DNA of 64,000 nt from a bacterium (GCA_018663245.1 JABJEI010000012.1:1-64000); one strand, 5' to 3'. Positions 11,277 to 19,324 are shown, counted from the first letter of the stretch. The notes: a model not told the origin generated them from the letters alone. Numbers and translations are program-made.

Positions 11277-12455
11277 TTACCGAATACCAATAACATTTGC
11301 CATGTTAAATATCGGCAAATAGACGGCTATCATGAATAGCGCTATCAAAGCACCAAGCACCAAAACAACAATCGGCTGTACAAATGCAGTAAGCCTCTCT
11401 AGCGACAGTTTGATACGATCATGGTAGTCAGATGCCAAAAGACCCAACTGAAGAGCTAACGTGCCCGATTCTTGACCAACAACAATCATGGCCAAAGACT
11501 CAGCTGCAAAAAGGCGCGAATAACGTGCACCGACAACATCCAATGCCTCTCCCCCGTCCACTGCATCAACAACCTCGGACAGCTGCTCACGTACCGCAAG
11601 CCAAGTTGTTCCACTGTTTGCAATACGCATGGCCTGACTCAGCGGTATACCCGCTTCTAGCGCTAACGACGTTGCCCTAAAAAACGAAGCAACCTGTGAG
11701 TTTCTAATAATTGCCCCACCTGGCAAACGCAGTAACAAGCGTTGTACCCACGACGGCAAAGACCAACGAATAACAAGGCGAAACAGAGAATACCCGAGTA
11801 AGACTAGGGCAACCAAAGCTATAATACCTTGACGACTAATTATAAAATGATTCAATGCAAACAAAGCACTTGTGGCCGGAGTTAGCACAACATTACCAAG
11901 AGCAAACACCTGCTCAAACTGAGGGACAACAATTACAAGCAAAAGAAGTACAATGCACATAAAAAAAACAAGCGTTATCAAGGGCCCTCTCAAAGCATTG
12001 CGCAACTGCTGTTTAAACGACTCACGCAAGGCCAATGTTTTTGCTGTACCCTGCAGCGCCTTTACTAGCTGACTCGACTTATTGCCAGCATGTAAAAGTG
12101 GATATGAAGCAGCTGTAGGCATTACTTTAATGAGCGAATCAAACAACGATGACCCTCGGGTAACCTCAAGAGCTATCGACTCAACCATGTCCCGCTCGTA
12201 ACGATTACCCACACGCTTTGATAACACATTCAGCGCATCAACAAGCCGTAATCCACGCTCAAGCATAACGGCCAAGAGAGCAAAAAATTGACTGTCATCG
12301 ACTCGTACAGGCGGTAAAAAAATTGTACGCCAAGCTGTCCGCAAACGGCAATCTCTTATCCCACGCCCCTCAAGCAACTGCTGGCACAGATCTCTGTCGG
12401 CAGCATAAACACAGCCGCGACGACGGCCGTCACCTTTCCAAACAAAATAAGGCAC
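11277..12455 (-). CDS. Type II secretion / type IV pilus inner-membrane protein GspF/PilC
   Basis: A 392-residue polytopic inner-membrane protein of the GspF/PilC family, which anchors the assembly ATPase of type II secretion or type IV pili. Two homologous GspF domains are visible, with the characteristic FFRATSLALEAGIPLSQAM and FALLAVMLERGLRLVDAL segments, three membrane helices and a C-terminal helix ending VYLPIFNMANVIG, typical of the family. It follows the DUF167 gene by 44 bases on the same strand. No other secretion or pilus genes are in the window, so the system type cannot be decided. Confidence 0.88.
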   Translation of the reverse strand: MPYFVWKGDGRRRGCVYAADRDLCQQLLEGRGIRDCRLRTAWRTIFLPPVRVDDSQFFALLAVMLERGLRLVDALNVLSKRVGNRYERDMVESIALEVTRGSSLFDSLIKVMPTAASYPLLHAGNKSSQLVKALQGTAKTLALRESFKQQLRNALRGPLITLVFFMCIVLLLLVIVVPQFEQVFALGNVVLTPATSALFALNHFIISRQGIIALVALVLLGYSLFRLVIRWSLPSWVQRLLLRLPGGAIIRNSQVASFFRATSLALEAGIPLSQAMRIANSGTTWLAVREQLSEVVDAVDGGEALDVVGARYSRLFAAESLAMIVVGQESGTLALQLGLLASDYHDRIKLSLERLTAFVQPIVVLVLGALIALFMIAVYLPIFNMANVIGIR

Positions 12456-12499
12456 AACTACTCCTTGCTTTATAAACTGCTCTTAATTTTTTTATTTAA

Positions 12500-12787
12500 T
12501 TACATGAGTGACATCTGCTTACTAAATCCTAGCTTCTCGTACAACTGCTCAATCGTTATACTTGCCTCGATCCGTATAAGTTTTTTGCGTGAAGTGCGAC
12601 CCTGCACAATACGAACGCAATCACGAGTAAACCCAAGCAATTTAGCCAGAAATTTGCATAGCTCATCGTTAGCCTTTCCTCGCTCTGGAGGACTCTTTAA
12701 AAAACATTTTAAAAGACCCGACGCTTCCAAAACAAGATTCTGGCGACCGGACGAAGGCATAACCTTAATCTCGACGGTCAGTGCCAT
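12500..12787 (-). CDS. DUF167 / YggU-family protein
   Basis: A 95-residue protein of the widespread DUF167 (YggU) family of unknown function. It has the family pattern IKVMPSSGRQ, LLKCFLKSPPERGKANDEL and VRIVQGRTSRKKLIRI, with the ERGKAN motif. The ATG follows GGAAGA. It probably leads a two-gene unit with the GspF/PilC gene, as family members often sit beside membrane-protein genes. The length is typical. Confidence 0.85.
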   Translation of the reverse strand: MALTVEIKVMPSSGRQNLVLEASGLLKCFLKSPPERGKANDELCKFLAKLLGFTRDCVRIVQGRTSRKKLIRIEASITIEQLYEKLGFSKQMSLM

Positions 12788-12835
12788 ATCTTCCTCCCAA
12801 CAAATATCGATAAATAATTATGTAGTTTTGTGATG

Positions 12836-12864
12836 TTGGCACAAAATCAGAAATAGTTTATCCT
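12836..12864 (+). promoter_or_regulatory. Sigma-70-like promoter for tRNA-Ser(GCU)
   Basis: TTGGCA (12836-12841), 17-base spacer, TATCCT (12859-12864), ending 29 bases before the mature tRNA start. The match to the -35/-10 consensus is good for the first hexamer and moderate for the second. Confidence 0.5.
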
Positions 12865-12893
12865 GATAGGGTACCGACAACAAAGGGTACGAT

Positions 12894-12984
12894 GGAGAGA
12901 TGGCTGAGCGGTCTAAAGCGCTTGCCTGCTAAGCAAGAGACTCAGAAATGGGTCACGAGGGTTCGAATCCCTCTCTCTCCGCCA
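12894..12984 (+). tRNA. tRNA-Ser(GCU)
   Basis: Cloverleaf with acceptor GGAGAGA/TCTCTCC, anticodon stem CTTGC/GCAAG with anticodon GCT, a long class II variable arm typical of tRNA-Ser, T arm GGTTCGAATCC, discriminator G and encoded CCA. It reads AGC/AGU codons. It lies 76 bases before tRNA-Arg and may be cotranscribed. Confidence 0.95.
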
Positions 12985-13060
12985 TTTTCCGCGTAAAGCT
13001 TAGATATGGCAGACTATCTTTAACAATGATGGTTTTTTGTTTAGACTATAGAATAATAAT

Positions 13061-13137
13061 GCGCCCATAGCTCAATTGGATAGAGCATCAGACTACGAAT
13101 CTGAAGGTTAGAGGTTCGACTCCTCTTGGGCGTGCCA
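13061..13137 (+). tRNA. tRNA-Arg(ACG)
   Basis: Cloverleaf with acceptor GCGCCCA/TGGGCGT, D arm GCTCAATTGGATAGAGC, anticodon stem TCAGA/TCTGA around anticodon ACG, T arm GAGGTTCGACTCC and encoded CCA. An A34 anticodon implies modification to inosine by a TadA-type deaminase so that CGU, CGC and CGA are read. Confidence 0.95.
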
Positions 13138-13191
13138 TTCCCCTTCACTAAAAATTTCGCGTTTATCTTGGCTTATAAATAACTATCAAAG

Positions 13192-13947
13192 CTACTTACG
13201 GTTCCACCAACCTTTAATCTTGCTCCACTTATTAATAATTTTATCTTTTATTGATTCTTCTGTTGGTTCTTCTTTTATTTGCTTGGTAACTTTTATGTTA
13301 TCTAACTTGATTTTACGATCAGAAAGATACTTTACAATCTCATAAAGCTCATCTTCTGTAAGGTCCAGTACAACCCATCCATAACCGTCATCATCAATAC
13401 AACCATCTACATAAATTTTTTCTACACCGTTGTCACCATAAATCACATCAATCTGTTTTGTAGTTGCTCCGTACCGCTTCAGCAAATACCGTCTCAACTG
13501 GTTCAAAGCAAACAGGTCGATATGCTCTTGTGCAATATTTTTTCTGACTTTTCTCCAGAACAGTTTTTTATTCGACGTTTTATTAAAATCTTTTTTCAAC
13601 TTACCTAGATTATTAAGAAGCTTAAACAGATATGTATGCTCATTCTGTGCCGCCCATCCACGTGCTGTAACACCGTAAGCATCCTTTATACCAAAATCAG
13701 CACCATGTTTGATGAAAAGTTTAACCATATTCATACGGCCAAGTTTTGCAGCCGCATGAAGAGGTGTAGTTTTGTTTGAAGCCTCAGCATTAACACTAAC
13801 ACCGGCATAAATAAGACGTTTAGCCTCATCAACATCACCACGATATACAGTCTTGTGTAATTTAACGACACCCTGCTTTTTATTGTCATTTGAAGCTTGC
13901 ATTGCAACAACTACAAACAAAATAAATGCCACTCTTTTTATCTTCAT
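13192..13947 (-). CDS. Secreted ankyrin-repeat protein (251 aa)
   Basis: The N-terminus (MKIKRVAFILFVVVAMQAS) is a signal peptide. Residues about 28-115 contain ankyrin repeats: VKLHKTVYRGDVDEAKRLI, then TTPLHAAAKLGRMNMVKLFI and a third ending in AAQNEHTYLFKLL. After the repeats comes KLFWRKVRKNIAQEHIDLF, a segment also found in the large ankyrin protein at 14117-16024 (ALFWQKIRSRKDIP), so they are paralogues. The C-terminal 80 residues are charged and unassigned. The ATG follows AAGGAAGAG. The upstream 55 bases match those of the large paralogue. Likely role is binding a host or envelope partner; this is inference. Confidence 0.88.
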   Translation of the reverse strand: MKIKRVAFILFVVVAMQASNDNKKQGVVKLHKTVYRGDVDEAKRLIYAGVSVNAEASNKTTPLHAAAKLGRMNMVKLFIKHGADFGIKDAYGVTARGWAAQNEHTYLFKLLNNLGKLKKDFNKTSNKKLFWRKVRKNIAQEHIDLFALNQLRRYLLKRYGATTKQIDVIYGDNGVEKIYVDGCIDDDGYGWVVLDLTEDELYEIVKYLSDRKIKLDNIKVTKQIKEEPTEESIKDKIINKWSKIKGWWNRK

Positions 13948-14003
13948 AATCTCTTCCTTTTCATAATACTTTTGTATCTATTTCTAGGATGACAGAATTG
14001 AAT
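13948..14003 (-). repeat. Conserved upstream block of ankyrin genes, copy 1
   Basis: About 55 bases directly upstream of the ankyrin gene ending at 13192 match 16025-16080 upstream of the larger ankyrin gene at roughly 85-90 per cent by eye. On the minus strand both read ATTCAATTCTGTCATCCT, then ATAGATACAAAA and a TATTAT or TATTAT-like hexamer before the ribosome site. It probably carries the shared promoter. Confidence 0.65.
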
Positions 14004-14047
14004 GGTCGCCCTATCACATTAGACCAAATAACCATCATTGCTAGAGC

Positions 14048-14089
14048 AAAAAAATGGAGACCGAATGGTAAACTACCAAACGATCTCCA
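14048..14089 (-). terminator. Intrinsic terminator of the large ankyrin gene
   Basis: TGGAGACCGAATGGT (14055-14069) and ACCAAACGATCTCCA (14075-14089) form a long stem with a 5-base loop and one or two mismatches. On the minus strand the hairpin is followed by seven T. It lies 28 bases beyond the stop at 14117. Confidence 0.8.
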
Positions 14090-14116
14090 AGATTATTCTA
14101 TAAGTTTTGTTTTACG

Positions 14117-16024
14117 TTAATAACGTGCAATATGCTCTGGAATTCCTACACCAAACTGTTCAGTAGTGCTTCCACCTTTTTTTAATGATCTTAGATTCCA
14201 AGCATGATCGTTTATAGCTCTTCCGTAGGGCTTGTAGCCCCTATTCTTGGCAAAAGCATAAAAAGCTTGAATGCGCTTTGACAGCTCTGTAGCCTTTGAA
14301 GCACTCCAGTCTTTGTCCCAAATAAATGACATGTCATTTACGGTTGGTGATAGCTTTCCAAGAAGCATTTTTAGCGACCGAGCTAATATTTTACCACTCT
14401 TAAACAAAGAAAGATGGCCAATGTTCAGATTGGGATAAACCTTATCAATGGCAACACGATTCATTGCAAACAAGTTGTTAATAAATAGTTCTACATCATC
14501 CTGTGGTATATCTTTTCTGCTTCTTATCTTTTGCCAGAATAACGCTTTACTTGCCCCATCCGAAAGCTGATCAAATTCTTTTCTCAGAATATCAAGATTG
14601 GTTAAAAGCTTTATTGATTCTACACTGTTAGACTGCTTAGCTGATTCCAAATAAGTAAATCCGTAATCAGGATTAATAATAGGATCAGCGCCATTTTGTA
14701 TACAAAGCCTTGCAAGCTCAACTTCATCACTCTCTATAAGCCATTCAAGTAAAGTTGCAAACTGTCCTTTGACGTTAGGATCAGCGCCATTTTGCAATAA
14801 AAGCTTTATGGAAGCCAGATCTCTATTTGCCATAGCAAATGAAAGCGCGCTAGATCCATCATCATTCTTTACATTAATGAAATCTTTGAAACAAAATAAC
14901 AAATCTGTTTTTTCTTTCTCTCTAGCAGCGCTGATTAAACGTTTAACTATGTCTACATTGTTCTTATATGAAGCTTCCATAAGAATGGTTGAACCATCAT
15001 TAGAAACAGCACTTATATCAGCACCATCTTGTATAAACAGATTTACAAGTTCCATGTTTTCTTTACTTACAGCAAAATAAAGTGGCGAGAATCCATATCG
15101 ATCCTTTACGCCCAAATCAGCTCCATGCTCCATGAAAAGCTTAACTAACTCTTTATAATTTTCATTGATACATTTTGTGAACGGAGTATTACCATAACTA
15201 TCTTTTCTATTTACGTCAGCGCCATTTTCAACAAGAAGCTTCACCATTTCTTTTGCTTTAGAGCCCAGCGACACGGCCACACTTAACAACGTCCCGTAAC
15301 CAGATTTAATCTTGGAATTTACACTTGCACCTTTTTTTATGAGCAATCGCGCAATATCTATTGTGTTATGATAAACAGCATAAGCCAATGGCGTAAGGCC
15401 AGAGTCATCGATGCCATTTATAAAAGAATCAAAATCAAACTTTTTATTTATCATGGCCTGCTTATAAACAAAATCTAGAAGTAGCGTAATAATCATTGGA
15501 TTTTTTCTTATAACAGCTATATGTAGCAAATTATTATTAATGAAACCTTCAAGATCAAAGGCCTTATCCTCTTTAGCTCGTTTACTAGCGACCTCAATTA
15601 TAAACTTTATTACACTTAGATTATCACTCTTTACGGCATACATTAGCGGAGATCGACCAGTTCTATTTGTGTTACTAATATCTGCACCTGCCAAAACAAG
15701 AAGTCGTGCAACATCTAAATGTTTTCCCCACAAAGCAGTGACAAGCGGAGTATCATCATTATTATCTTTAGCATCAATAAAGTCTTCTAATAATCTAAAC
15801 GTCTCATCTGTTTCGGCTCGTTTGCGTGCAGTATCAATCAAAAGCTTTGTTTTATCTACAAGACCTTGCCGCGCTGCATGATTAAGATTTGTTTGACCAG
15901 CATAATCTTTTGTATACATATTCCTTAACCAAGCATCATCTTCATCATTTGCCCTAACCGAGAAAGCTGTAATCAGAAGTGCAGCTAATAATAGCCTTGG
16001 TAGTATTTTTTTTATCTTCATCAT
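14117..16024 (-). CDS. Large secreted ankyrin-repeat protein (635 aa)
   Basis: The start at 16024 is chosen because AAGGATGC sits just upstream and the protein then begins with a clean signal peptide (MMKIKKILPRLLLAALLITAFSVRA). The frame stays open to 16279, but that extension is a remnant of another gene. About a dozen ankyrin repeats fill residues 30-440, with repeated LLIKKGA, LFMEHGADLGVKD and LLLQNGADPNVKG cores. Then come ALFWQKIRSRKDIP, shared with the ankyrin protein at 13192, and a C-terminal domain of about 110 residues with MSFIWDKDW, YKPYGRAIN and HAWNLR that recurs in the ankyrin protein at 58123. It is likely exported, with ankyrin repeats binding a protein partner, perhaps in a host. 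The C-terminal domain is unassigned. Confidence 0.88.
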   Translation of the reverse strand: MMKIKKILPRLLLAALLITAFSVRANDEDDAWLRNMYTKDYAGQTNLNHAARQGLVDKTKLLIDTARKRAETDETFRLLEDFIDAKDNNDDTPLVTALWGKHLDVARLLVLAGADISNTNRTGRSPLMYAVKSDNLSVIKFIIEVASKRAKEDKAFDLEGFINNNLLHIAVIRKNPMIITLLLDFVYKQAMINKKFDFDSFINGIDDSGLTPLAYAVYHNTIDIARLLIKKGASVNSKIKSGYGTLLSVAVSLGSKAKEMVKLLVENGADVNRKDSYGNTPFTKCINENYKELVKLFMEHGADLGVKDRYGFSPLYFAVSKENMELVNLFIQDGADISAVSNDGSTILMEASYKNNVDIVKRLISAAREKEKTDLLFCFKDFINVKNDDGSSALSFAMANRDLASIKLLLQNGADPNVKGQFATLLEWLIESDEVELARLCIQNGADPIINPDYGFTYLESAKQSNSVESIKLLTNLDILRKEFDQLSDGASKALFWQKIRSRKDIPQDDVELFINNLFAMNRVAIDKVYPNLNIGHLSLFKSGKILARSLKMLLGKLSPTVNDMSFIWDKDWSASKATELSKRIQAFYAFAKNRGYKPYGRAINDHAWNLRSLKKGGSTTEQFGVGIPEHIARY

Positions 16025-16080
16025 TGCATCCTTATTTATAATATTTTTGTATCTATTATTAGGATGACAGAATTGAATAA
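16025..16080 (-). repeat. Conserved upstream block of ankyrin genes, copy 2
   Basis: This matches 13948-14003. It supports 16024 as the real start of the large ankyrin gene, since the block ends at the ribosome site in both places, and marks the join with the foreign fragment upstream. Confidence 0.65.
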
Positions 16081-16099
16081 AAAATGTCAATAGAGATGA

Positions 16100-16279
16100 A
16101 AAAACAAGTTGCATAAGAAAAACAAGACCATGTCCATTACTTTTAGTTCCACGTATAGCGTCAATTATTTTATTTCCTACACTCTTGATCGATTTGTCGA
16201 TGCTAAAGTCCCACCCATGGCATGTAGTTGCGATTAGCAGAGCCATCGCAACGGTTAGTAATATTGAAAGCTTTTTCAT
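16100..16279 (-). pseudogene. 5' fragment of a duplicated small secreted-protein gene
   Basis: From ATG 16279 the frame encodes a signal peptide (MKKLSILLTVAMALLIATTC) almost identical to that of the gene at 16665-17051, then about 45 diverged residues ending in SNGHGLVF, which matches the HGNGLVV segment of that gene. After this the similarity stops and the frame runs into the upstream block of the ankyrin gene. It is best read as a truncated paralogue left by a duplication or recombination. It could be translated as a fusion with the ankyrin protein, but a second signal peptide in the middle makes that unlikely. Confidence 0.65.
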
Positions 16280-16400
16280 AATAAAACGCCTAAGTTTAAT
16301 AAAGCGTATTTATTGTGCATGCACCACAGCGATGCATTACTTATCTCTTTTAACACAACCGAATGGAATCGCAAATAGCAATAGTTTGGCTATTTTGTGT
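16280..16400 (-). repeat. Duplicated 5' region, copy 1 (partner at 17052-17170)
   Basis: About 120 bases upstream of the 16279 fragment match those upstream of the gene starting at 17051, including AAGTTTAATAAAGC, GCGATGCATTACTTATCTCT and GCAAATAGCAATA. With the conserved signal peptide the duplicated unit spans at least 180 bases. Confidence 0.8.
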
Positions 16401-16510
16401 TATGGTATTTTTTATGTTCTCAAAACGGGCATTCACTGGAAGGCTTTGCCAAGATATTTTGGAGCATAAAGTATAGATCATGGAAAGTTTATGAGGTGAA
16501 TTCTTACGCT
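16390..16510 (+). pseudogene. IS5-family transposase N-terminal remnant
   Basis: Reading from about 16391 the frame encodes LAILCYGIFYVLKTGIHWK, then ALPRYFGA, which resembles the conserved N-terminal region of IS5-type transposases (GIxYVLKTGxxWxxLPxxFG). The frame then meets a stop but continues with SIDHGKFMR, stop, ILTLVFKQICD, still like the family. No intact transposase or clear terminal inverted repeats remain. It is a decayed insertion at the edge of a duplicated region. The call rests on a short motif. Confidence 0.55.
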
Positions 16511-16602
16511 TGTTTTTAAACAAATATGTGACTTGACAAGCGATTTTTACTTATCAAAAAAAATCAACACTGTATTTGATATTCAATTGATTCAAATCAT
16601 GC

Positions 16603-16640
16603 AAAAGCCCCGAACGGATTAACTCCGCTCAGGGCTTTTT
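16603..16640. terminator. Bidirectional intrinsic terminator
   Basis: AAAAGCCC (16603-16610) pairs with GGGCTTTT (16632-16639), with inner pairing of CGGA/TCCG. It has T runs on both sides and lies 25 bases after the stop of the minus-strand gene ending at 16665. Confidence 0.85.
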
Positions 16641-16664
16641 AATTGTTAGAGGTAAATTCGTTTT

Positions 16665-17051
16665 TTACTTGGAGTAATATTTATTATGTAAATTAATTGC
16701 ATCATTTGCCCATTTATAACACTGTTCCTTAAGCTTCTTATCTGATTTCTTTTCACAAGAATCGCACCAGCCAGTGAAGTGTGCTTTGGCTGTATAAGAC
16801 TTAGGAGTCGGTCTTCCACCTGGAAATCTAGGTACTGTATAGAAAGGCCCTTTTGTCTGCTTTGCAGCCGAAGAACATTTTTGATAAGTCGTGAGCTTAC
16901 GAGCCACAACAAGACCATTTCCATGTCTTCTAGTTACCTGGAAGTCGTGACCTCTTTTAGATTTAATGATGTTTATGAGAGACAAAGCCTGGGCTGAATT
17001 TGCGATTAGCAAAGCAGTCACAACGGTTAGTAGTATTGAAAGCTTTTTCAT
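16665..17051 (-). CDS. Small secreted Cys-containing protein (128 aa)
   Basis: Not recognised. It has a signal peptide of about 22 residues (MKKLSILLTVVTALLIANSA ending QA), then a basic mature part with four cysteines, including a CDSC pair, and a C-terminal amphipathic helix (YKWANDAINLHNKYY). It has its own terminator, and its 5' region is duplicated at 16279-16400. Export and disulfide formation are likely; the function is unknown. Confidence 0.8.
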   Translation of the reverse strand: MKKLSILLTVVTALLIANSAQALSLINIIKSKRGHDFQVTRRHGNGLVVARKLTTYQKCSSAAKQTKGPFYTVPRFPGGRPTPKSYTAKAHFTGWCDSCEKKSDKKLKEQCYKWANDAINLHNKYYSK

Positions 17052-17429
17052 AATAAAACTCCTAAGTTTAATAAAGCTTATTTATTGTTCATACACCATA
17101 GCGATGCATTACTTATCTCTTTTAGCATAACCTAACAGAATTGCAAATAGCAATAATTTGACTGTTTTGTAATGAAGCTAATTAAGTTAGGGCCGCAAAA
17201 AGCGCTGTTTATAGTAAAAAAAGGGGATAAAATTGCTTTTATCCCTGCGACAAGTCGTAGAAGCAATAAAGTTTTGGCGATCATAAAAGCCCCAACATCA
17301 ATGTATTATTGAAAGAACTTTTGAATCATACATTGATGGTATAGTTCATTAAAAATCTTATAAAGCAAATTCAAAATATATCATCTTGGCATGCTCTCAT
17401 TTGCCGACCACGCCAAGATTGCCAGGTTG
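17052..17429. other. 378-base gap with duplicated promoter region and three hairpins
   Basis: It holds copy 2 of the duplicated 5' region (17052-17170), a hairpin GGGGATAAAA/TTTTATCCC (17223-17246) with a T run on the minus strand, a perfect 11-bp inverted repeat CATCAATGTAT/ATACATTGATG (17296-17338) and an 8-bp inverted repeat ATCTTGGC/GCCAAGAT (17383-17419). No coding frame is convincing. The cluster of stems could be a small RNA or remnants of a mobile element. Confidence 0.6.
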
Positions 17430-17639
17430 TCATAAATTTATTATACAAGATTTAAGTTTAAAACCATCGATCATAGTTGAGTAATGCGTAGCAAAAAGAC
17501 GCGCGGTCTCACGTAGCGAAGACAAAACAGTTGGCGTAAGCGCAAAGGCTTTAACCTGCTCTTTTGCGGCCTCAATTCTCATCAACAACTGCGCAATTTC
17601 AGGCGTTATCGTATAAATTGGTTTAAAATTTGTCGACAT
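17430..17639 (-). pseudogene. Fic protein N-terminal remnant (Fic_N)
   Basis: The 69-residue product matches the N-terminal helix region of Fic/DOC proteins: FKPIYTITPEIAQLLMRIEA, AAKEQVKAFALTP and TARLFATHYSTMIDG, the last close to the family's THYSTxIEG stretch. It stops just after, so the catalytic HPFxxGNGR domain is missing, and none is seen in the following 230 bases on this strand. Fic enzymes AMPylate target proteins. This is best treated as a truncated, inactive remnant of an effector or toxin gene, though a short product with a regulatory role cannot be excluded. Confidence 0.75.
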
Positions 17640-17714
17640 AAACTCCCCCTTCTATTATCAGCTTGTATATAATAATTATACCGATAACGTGCCGATAAAT
17701 TTTTCTGGTTAGAT

Positions 17715-18170
17715 CTACGATCGCTCGTATGTTCCCATCAATACAATCTTATCAAGAATGTGCCCTTTAAGAGCATCCATGAGCTTATGATGATCGGTCA
17801 TCTTGTCCAAGTCGAGCCGATCAACATTCAAAGCATACAGAGTAAAGTAGTATCGATGTGATCCATGTCTCTGTGGCGGCATCGGCCCACCGTACCCATA
17901 TTTTGGCCAGCTATTTAGTCCCTGATTAAGCCTACTGTCCTCATGCAAAATACCTTCAGGCAATCGACTGCCTTGAATATTCCATGCAACCCAATGGACC
18001 CAATCACCTGCTGGAGCATCAGGGTCAACACAGGTCAAAGCAAAACTTTTGCTGCCCTCTGGTGCATTTTTCCAAGTAAGCTCAGGCGAAAGGTCAAGCC
18101 CTTCCCCAGTATTGCGCCGTGCAATTGTCCCGCCCTGTTCAAAGGCCGTGCTAGACAAAACAAAAGTCAT
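17715..18170 (-). CDS. PEBP / YbhB-YbcL family protein
   Basis: A 151-residue cytosolic protein of the phosphatidylethanolamine-binding (Raf kinase inhibitor-like) family. Hallmarks are the CVDPDAPAGDWVHWV ligand-site motif, LSPELTWKNAPEGSKSFAL near the N-terminus and GPMPPQRHGSHRYYFTLYAL. The length is that of bacterial YbhB/YbcL. The bacterial function is uncertain. It is flanked by the Fic remnant and a gene for an anchored disordered protein on the same strand. Confidence 0.92.
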   Translation of the reverse strand: MTFVLSSTAFEQGGTIARRNTGEGLDLSPELTWKNAPEGSKSFALTCVDPDAPAGDWVHWVAWNIQGSRLPEGILHEDSRLNQGLNSWPKYGYGGPMPPQRHGSHRYYFTLYALNVDRLDLDKMTDHHKLMDALKGHILDKIVLMGTYERS

Positions 18171-18239
18171 TTATTTTTCCTTTTACATACTGTTGATTGG
18201 GCGCACTACACACCCAACCATACTAGATCTAATATTTAT

Positions 18240-18860
18240 CTAAGAACGATCATCGGCATCATCGTTCTTACCCTGCAAAGATGAATTAGCCAAGCCTAAA
18301 TTATCATCTTTTTTCGATTGATCTGAATCAGACTCTTCAGGTTTTTTATAAACGGGCTCTGGTTTCTCTAGTTTTTGCGAGCGATTGATATCAGCCTCTT
18401 GCTGAGTATCTATCGAATCATCTTTTGACTCTTTGTTGAACTCTTTTTTAGGCTCTGCCTTAGGCTCCTTTTTGGACTCAACAGGCACAACAACTTGTAC
18501 GAGATCCGGTTCTGAAACCTGACGAGCTGGTTCTTCCTGCTTTAACGGCACTGGTTCGGGGCGTACAGGCTCTGGCGAAGCTTTATGCGGAGACGGGTCC
18601 ATCGCAGGACGATCAAAAGCCTTTTCCTGAGCCGGCTTATATACGGGTTCTTCCTTCTTTGCCGGTTCTGGCTGAACCTCTTTTACCACAGGCTCAGCTT
18701 TTTGTGGCTGATTATACGAACCATGCACAAACGGGTTCGAATCATTACCACTAGAATTGCGCACCTCTCGCTCTTTTTTACTAGACAAAAAAAATGCACC
18801 AATTCCTACGGCTGCAACAACAATCAATAAAACAGTAATCATTGGGCTTAGTATGGCCAT
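18240..18860 (-). CDS. Single-pass membrane protein with Pro/Glu/Lys-rich tail
   Basis: A 206-residue protein with an N-terminal transmembrane helix (about 5-26, ILSPMITVLLIVVAAVGIGA) followed by a 175-residue disordered tail of EPV, KPE and KEE-like units with alternating charge. The layout resembles ZipA or TonB-like spacer proteins, but no C-terminal fold is visible, so it cannot be assigned. It starts at ATG 18860 after AAGG. It is probably anchored in the inner membrane with the tail reaching into the cytosol or periplasm. Confidence 0.8.
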   Translation of the reverse strand: MAILSPMITVLLIVVAAVGIGAFFLSSKKEREVRNSSGNDSNPFVHGSYNQPQKAEPVVKEVQPEPAKKEEPVYKPAQEKAFDRPAMDPSPHKASPEPVRPEPVPLKQEEPARQVSEPDLVQVVVPVESKKEPKAEPKKEFNKESKDDSIDTQQEADINRSQKLEKPEPVYKKPEESDSDQSKKDDNLGLANSSLQGKNDDADDRS

Positions 18861-19012
18861 TAGCGATACCCTTCCTTTAAGCTATGACTTAATTATAACA
18901 CTCCTCAAGTTGTGCGTATCATACAAAAATGACCAGTTTTGGTAAACAGAACACAATCTTGATTGCATAGAAGTACCGTTAAGGTTAAGCTACGAAGTAG
19001 AAATACTTGTCC

Positions 19013-19104
19013 GGAGAGATGGCTGAGTGGTCGAAAGCGGCGGTCTTGAAAACCGTTATCTCGTGAAAGCGGGATCGAGGGTTCGAATCCCTCTCTCTCC
19101 TCCA
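19013..19104 (+). tRNA. tRNA-Ser(UGA)
   Basis: Class II cloverleaf: acceptor GGAGAGA/TCTCTCC, anticodon stem CGGT/ACCG around anticodon TGA, long variable arm, T arm GGTTCGAATCC and encoded CCA. The discriminator base is T, unlike the G of tRNA-Ser(GCU) in this window. Confidence 0.93.
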
Positions 19105-19117
19105 TTCTTCGCATAAA

Positions 19118-19160
19118 GCTTCGAATGCATGTCCTTCGTAGTTTTAACGGAGTAGGAGCA
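19118..19160 (+). repeat. TTCGTAGC module, degenerate copy
   Basis: GCATGTCCTTCGTAGTTTTA followed by ACGGAGTAGGAGC resembles the module at 31221, 49777, 57549 and 57677, just downstream of tRNA-Ser. Confidence 0.5.
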
Positions 19161-19324
19161 GGCCATTCGCCGTCGCACGTAAACGTGCTATGACGCGATA
19201 CTAAAAAAAACAGATCCAATTCCTTGAACAAAATTGACCCCGTACCCGAAAAATTGTTACTTGTGTTCTAACTTAATAGAACCAGTTATTATTTTAATTT
19301 TTCAATTAATTAGGAACCTCCACA

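Noticed and set aside
14117..16279. A single 720-residue ankyrin gene starting at 16279
   Set aside because: The first 85 codons carry a second signal peptide that belongs to a duplicated gene fragment; AAGGATGC and the conserved upstream block mark 16024 as the start.
18905..19231. Minus-strand open frame across tRNA-Ser
   Set aside because: It overlaps a clear tRNA gene and encodes a tRNA-complement peptide (MEEREGFEPSIPL type) known as a false translation of tRNA genes.
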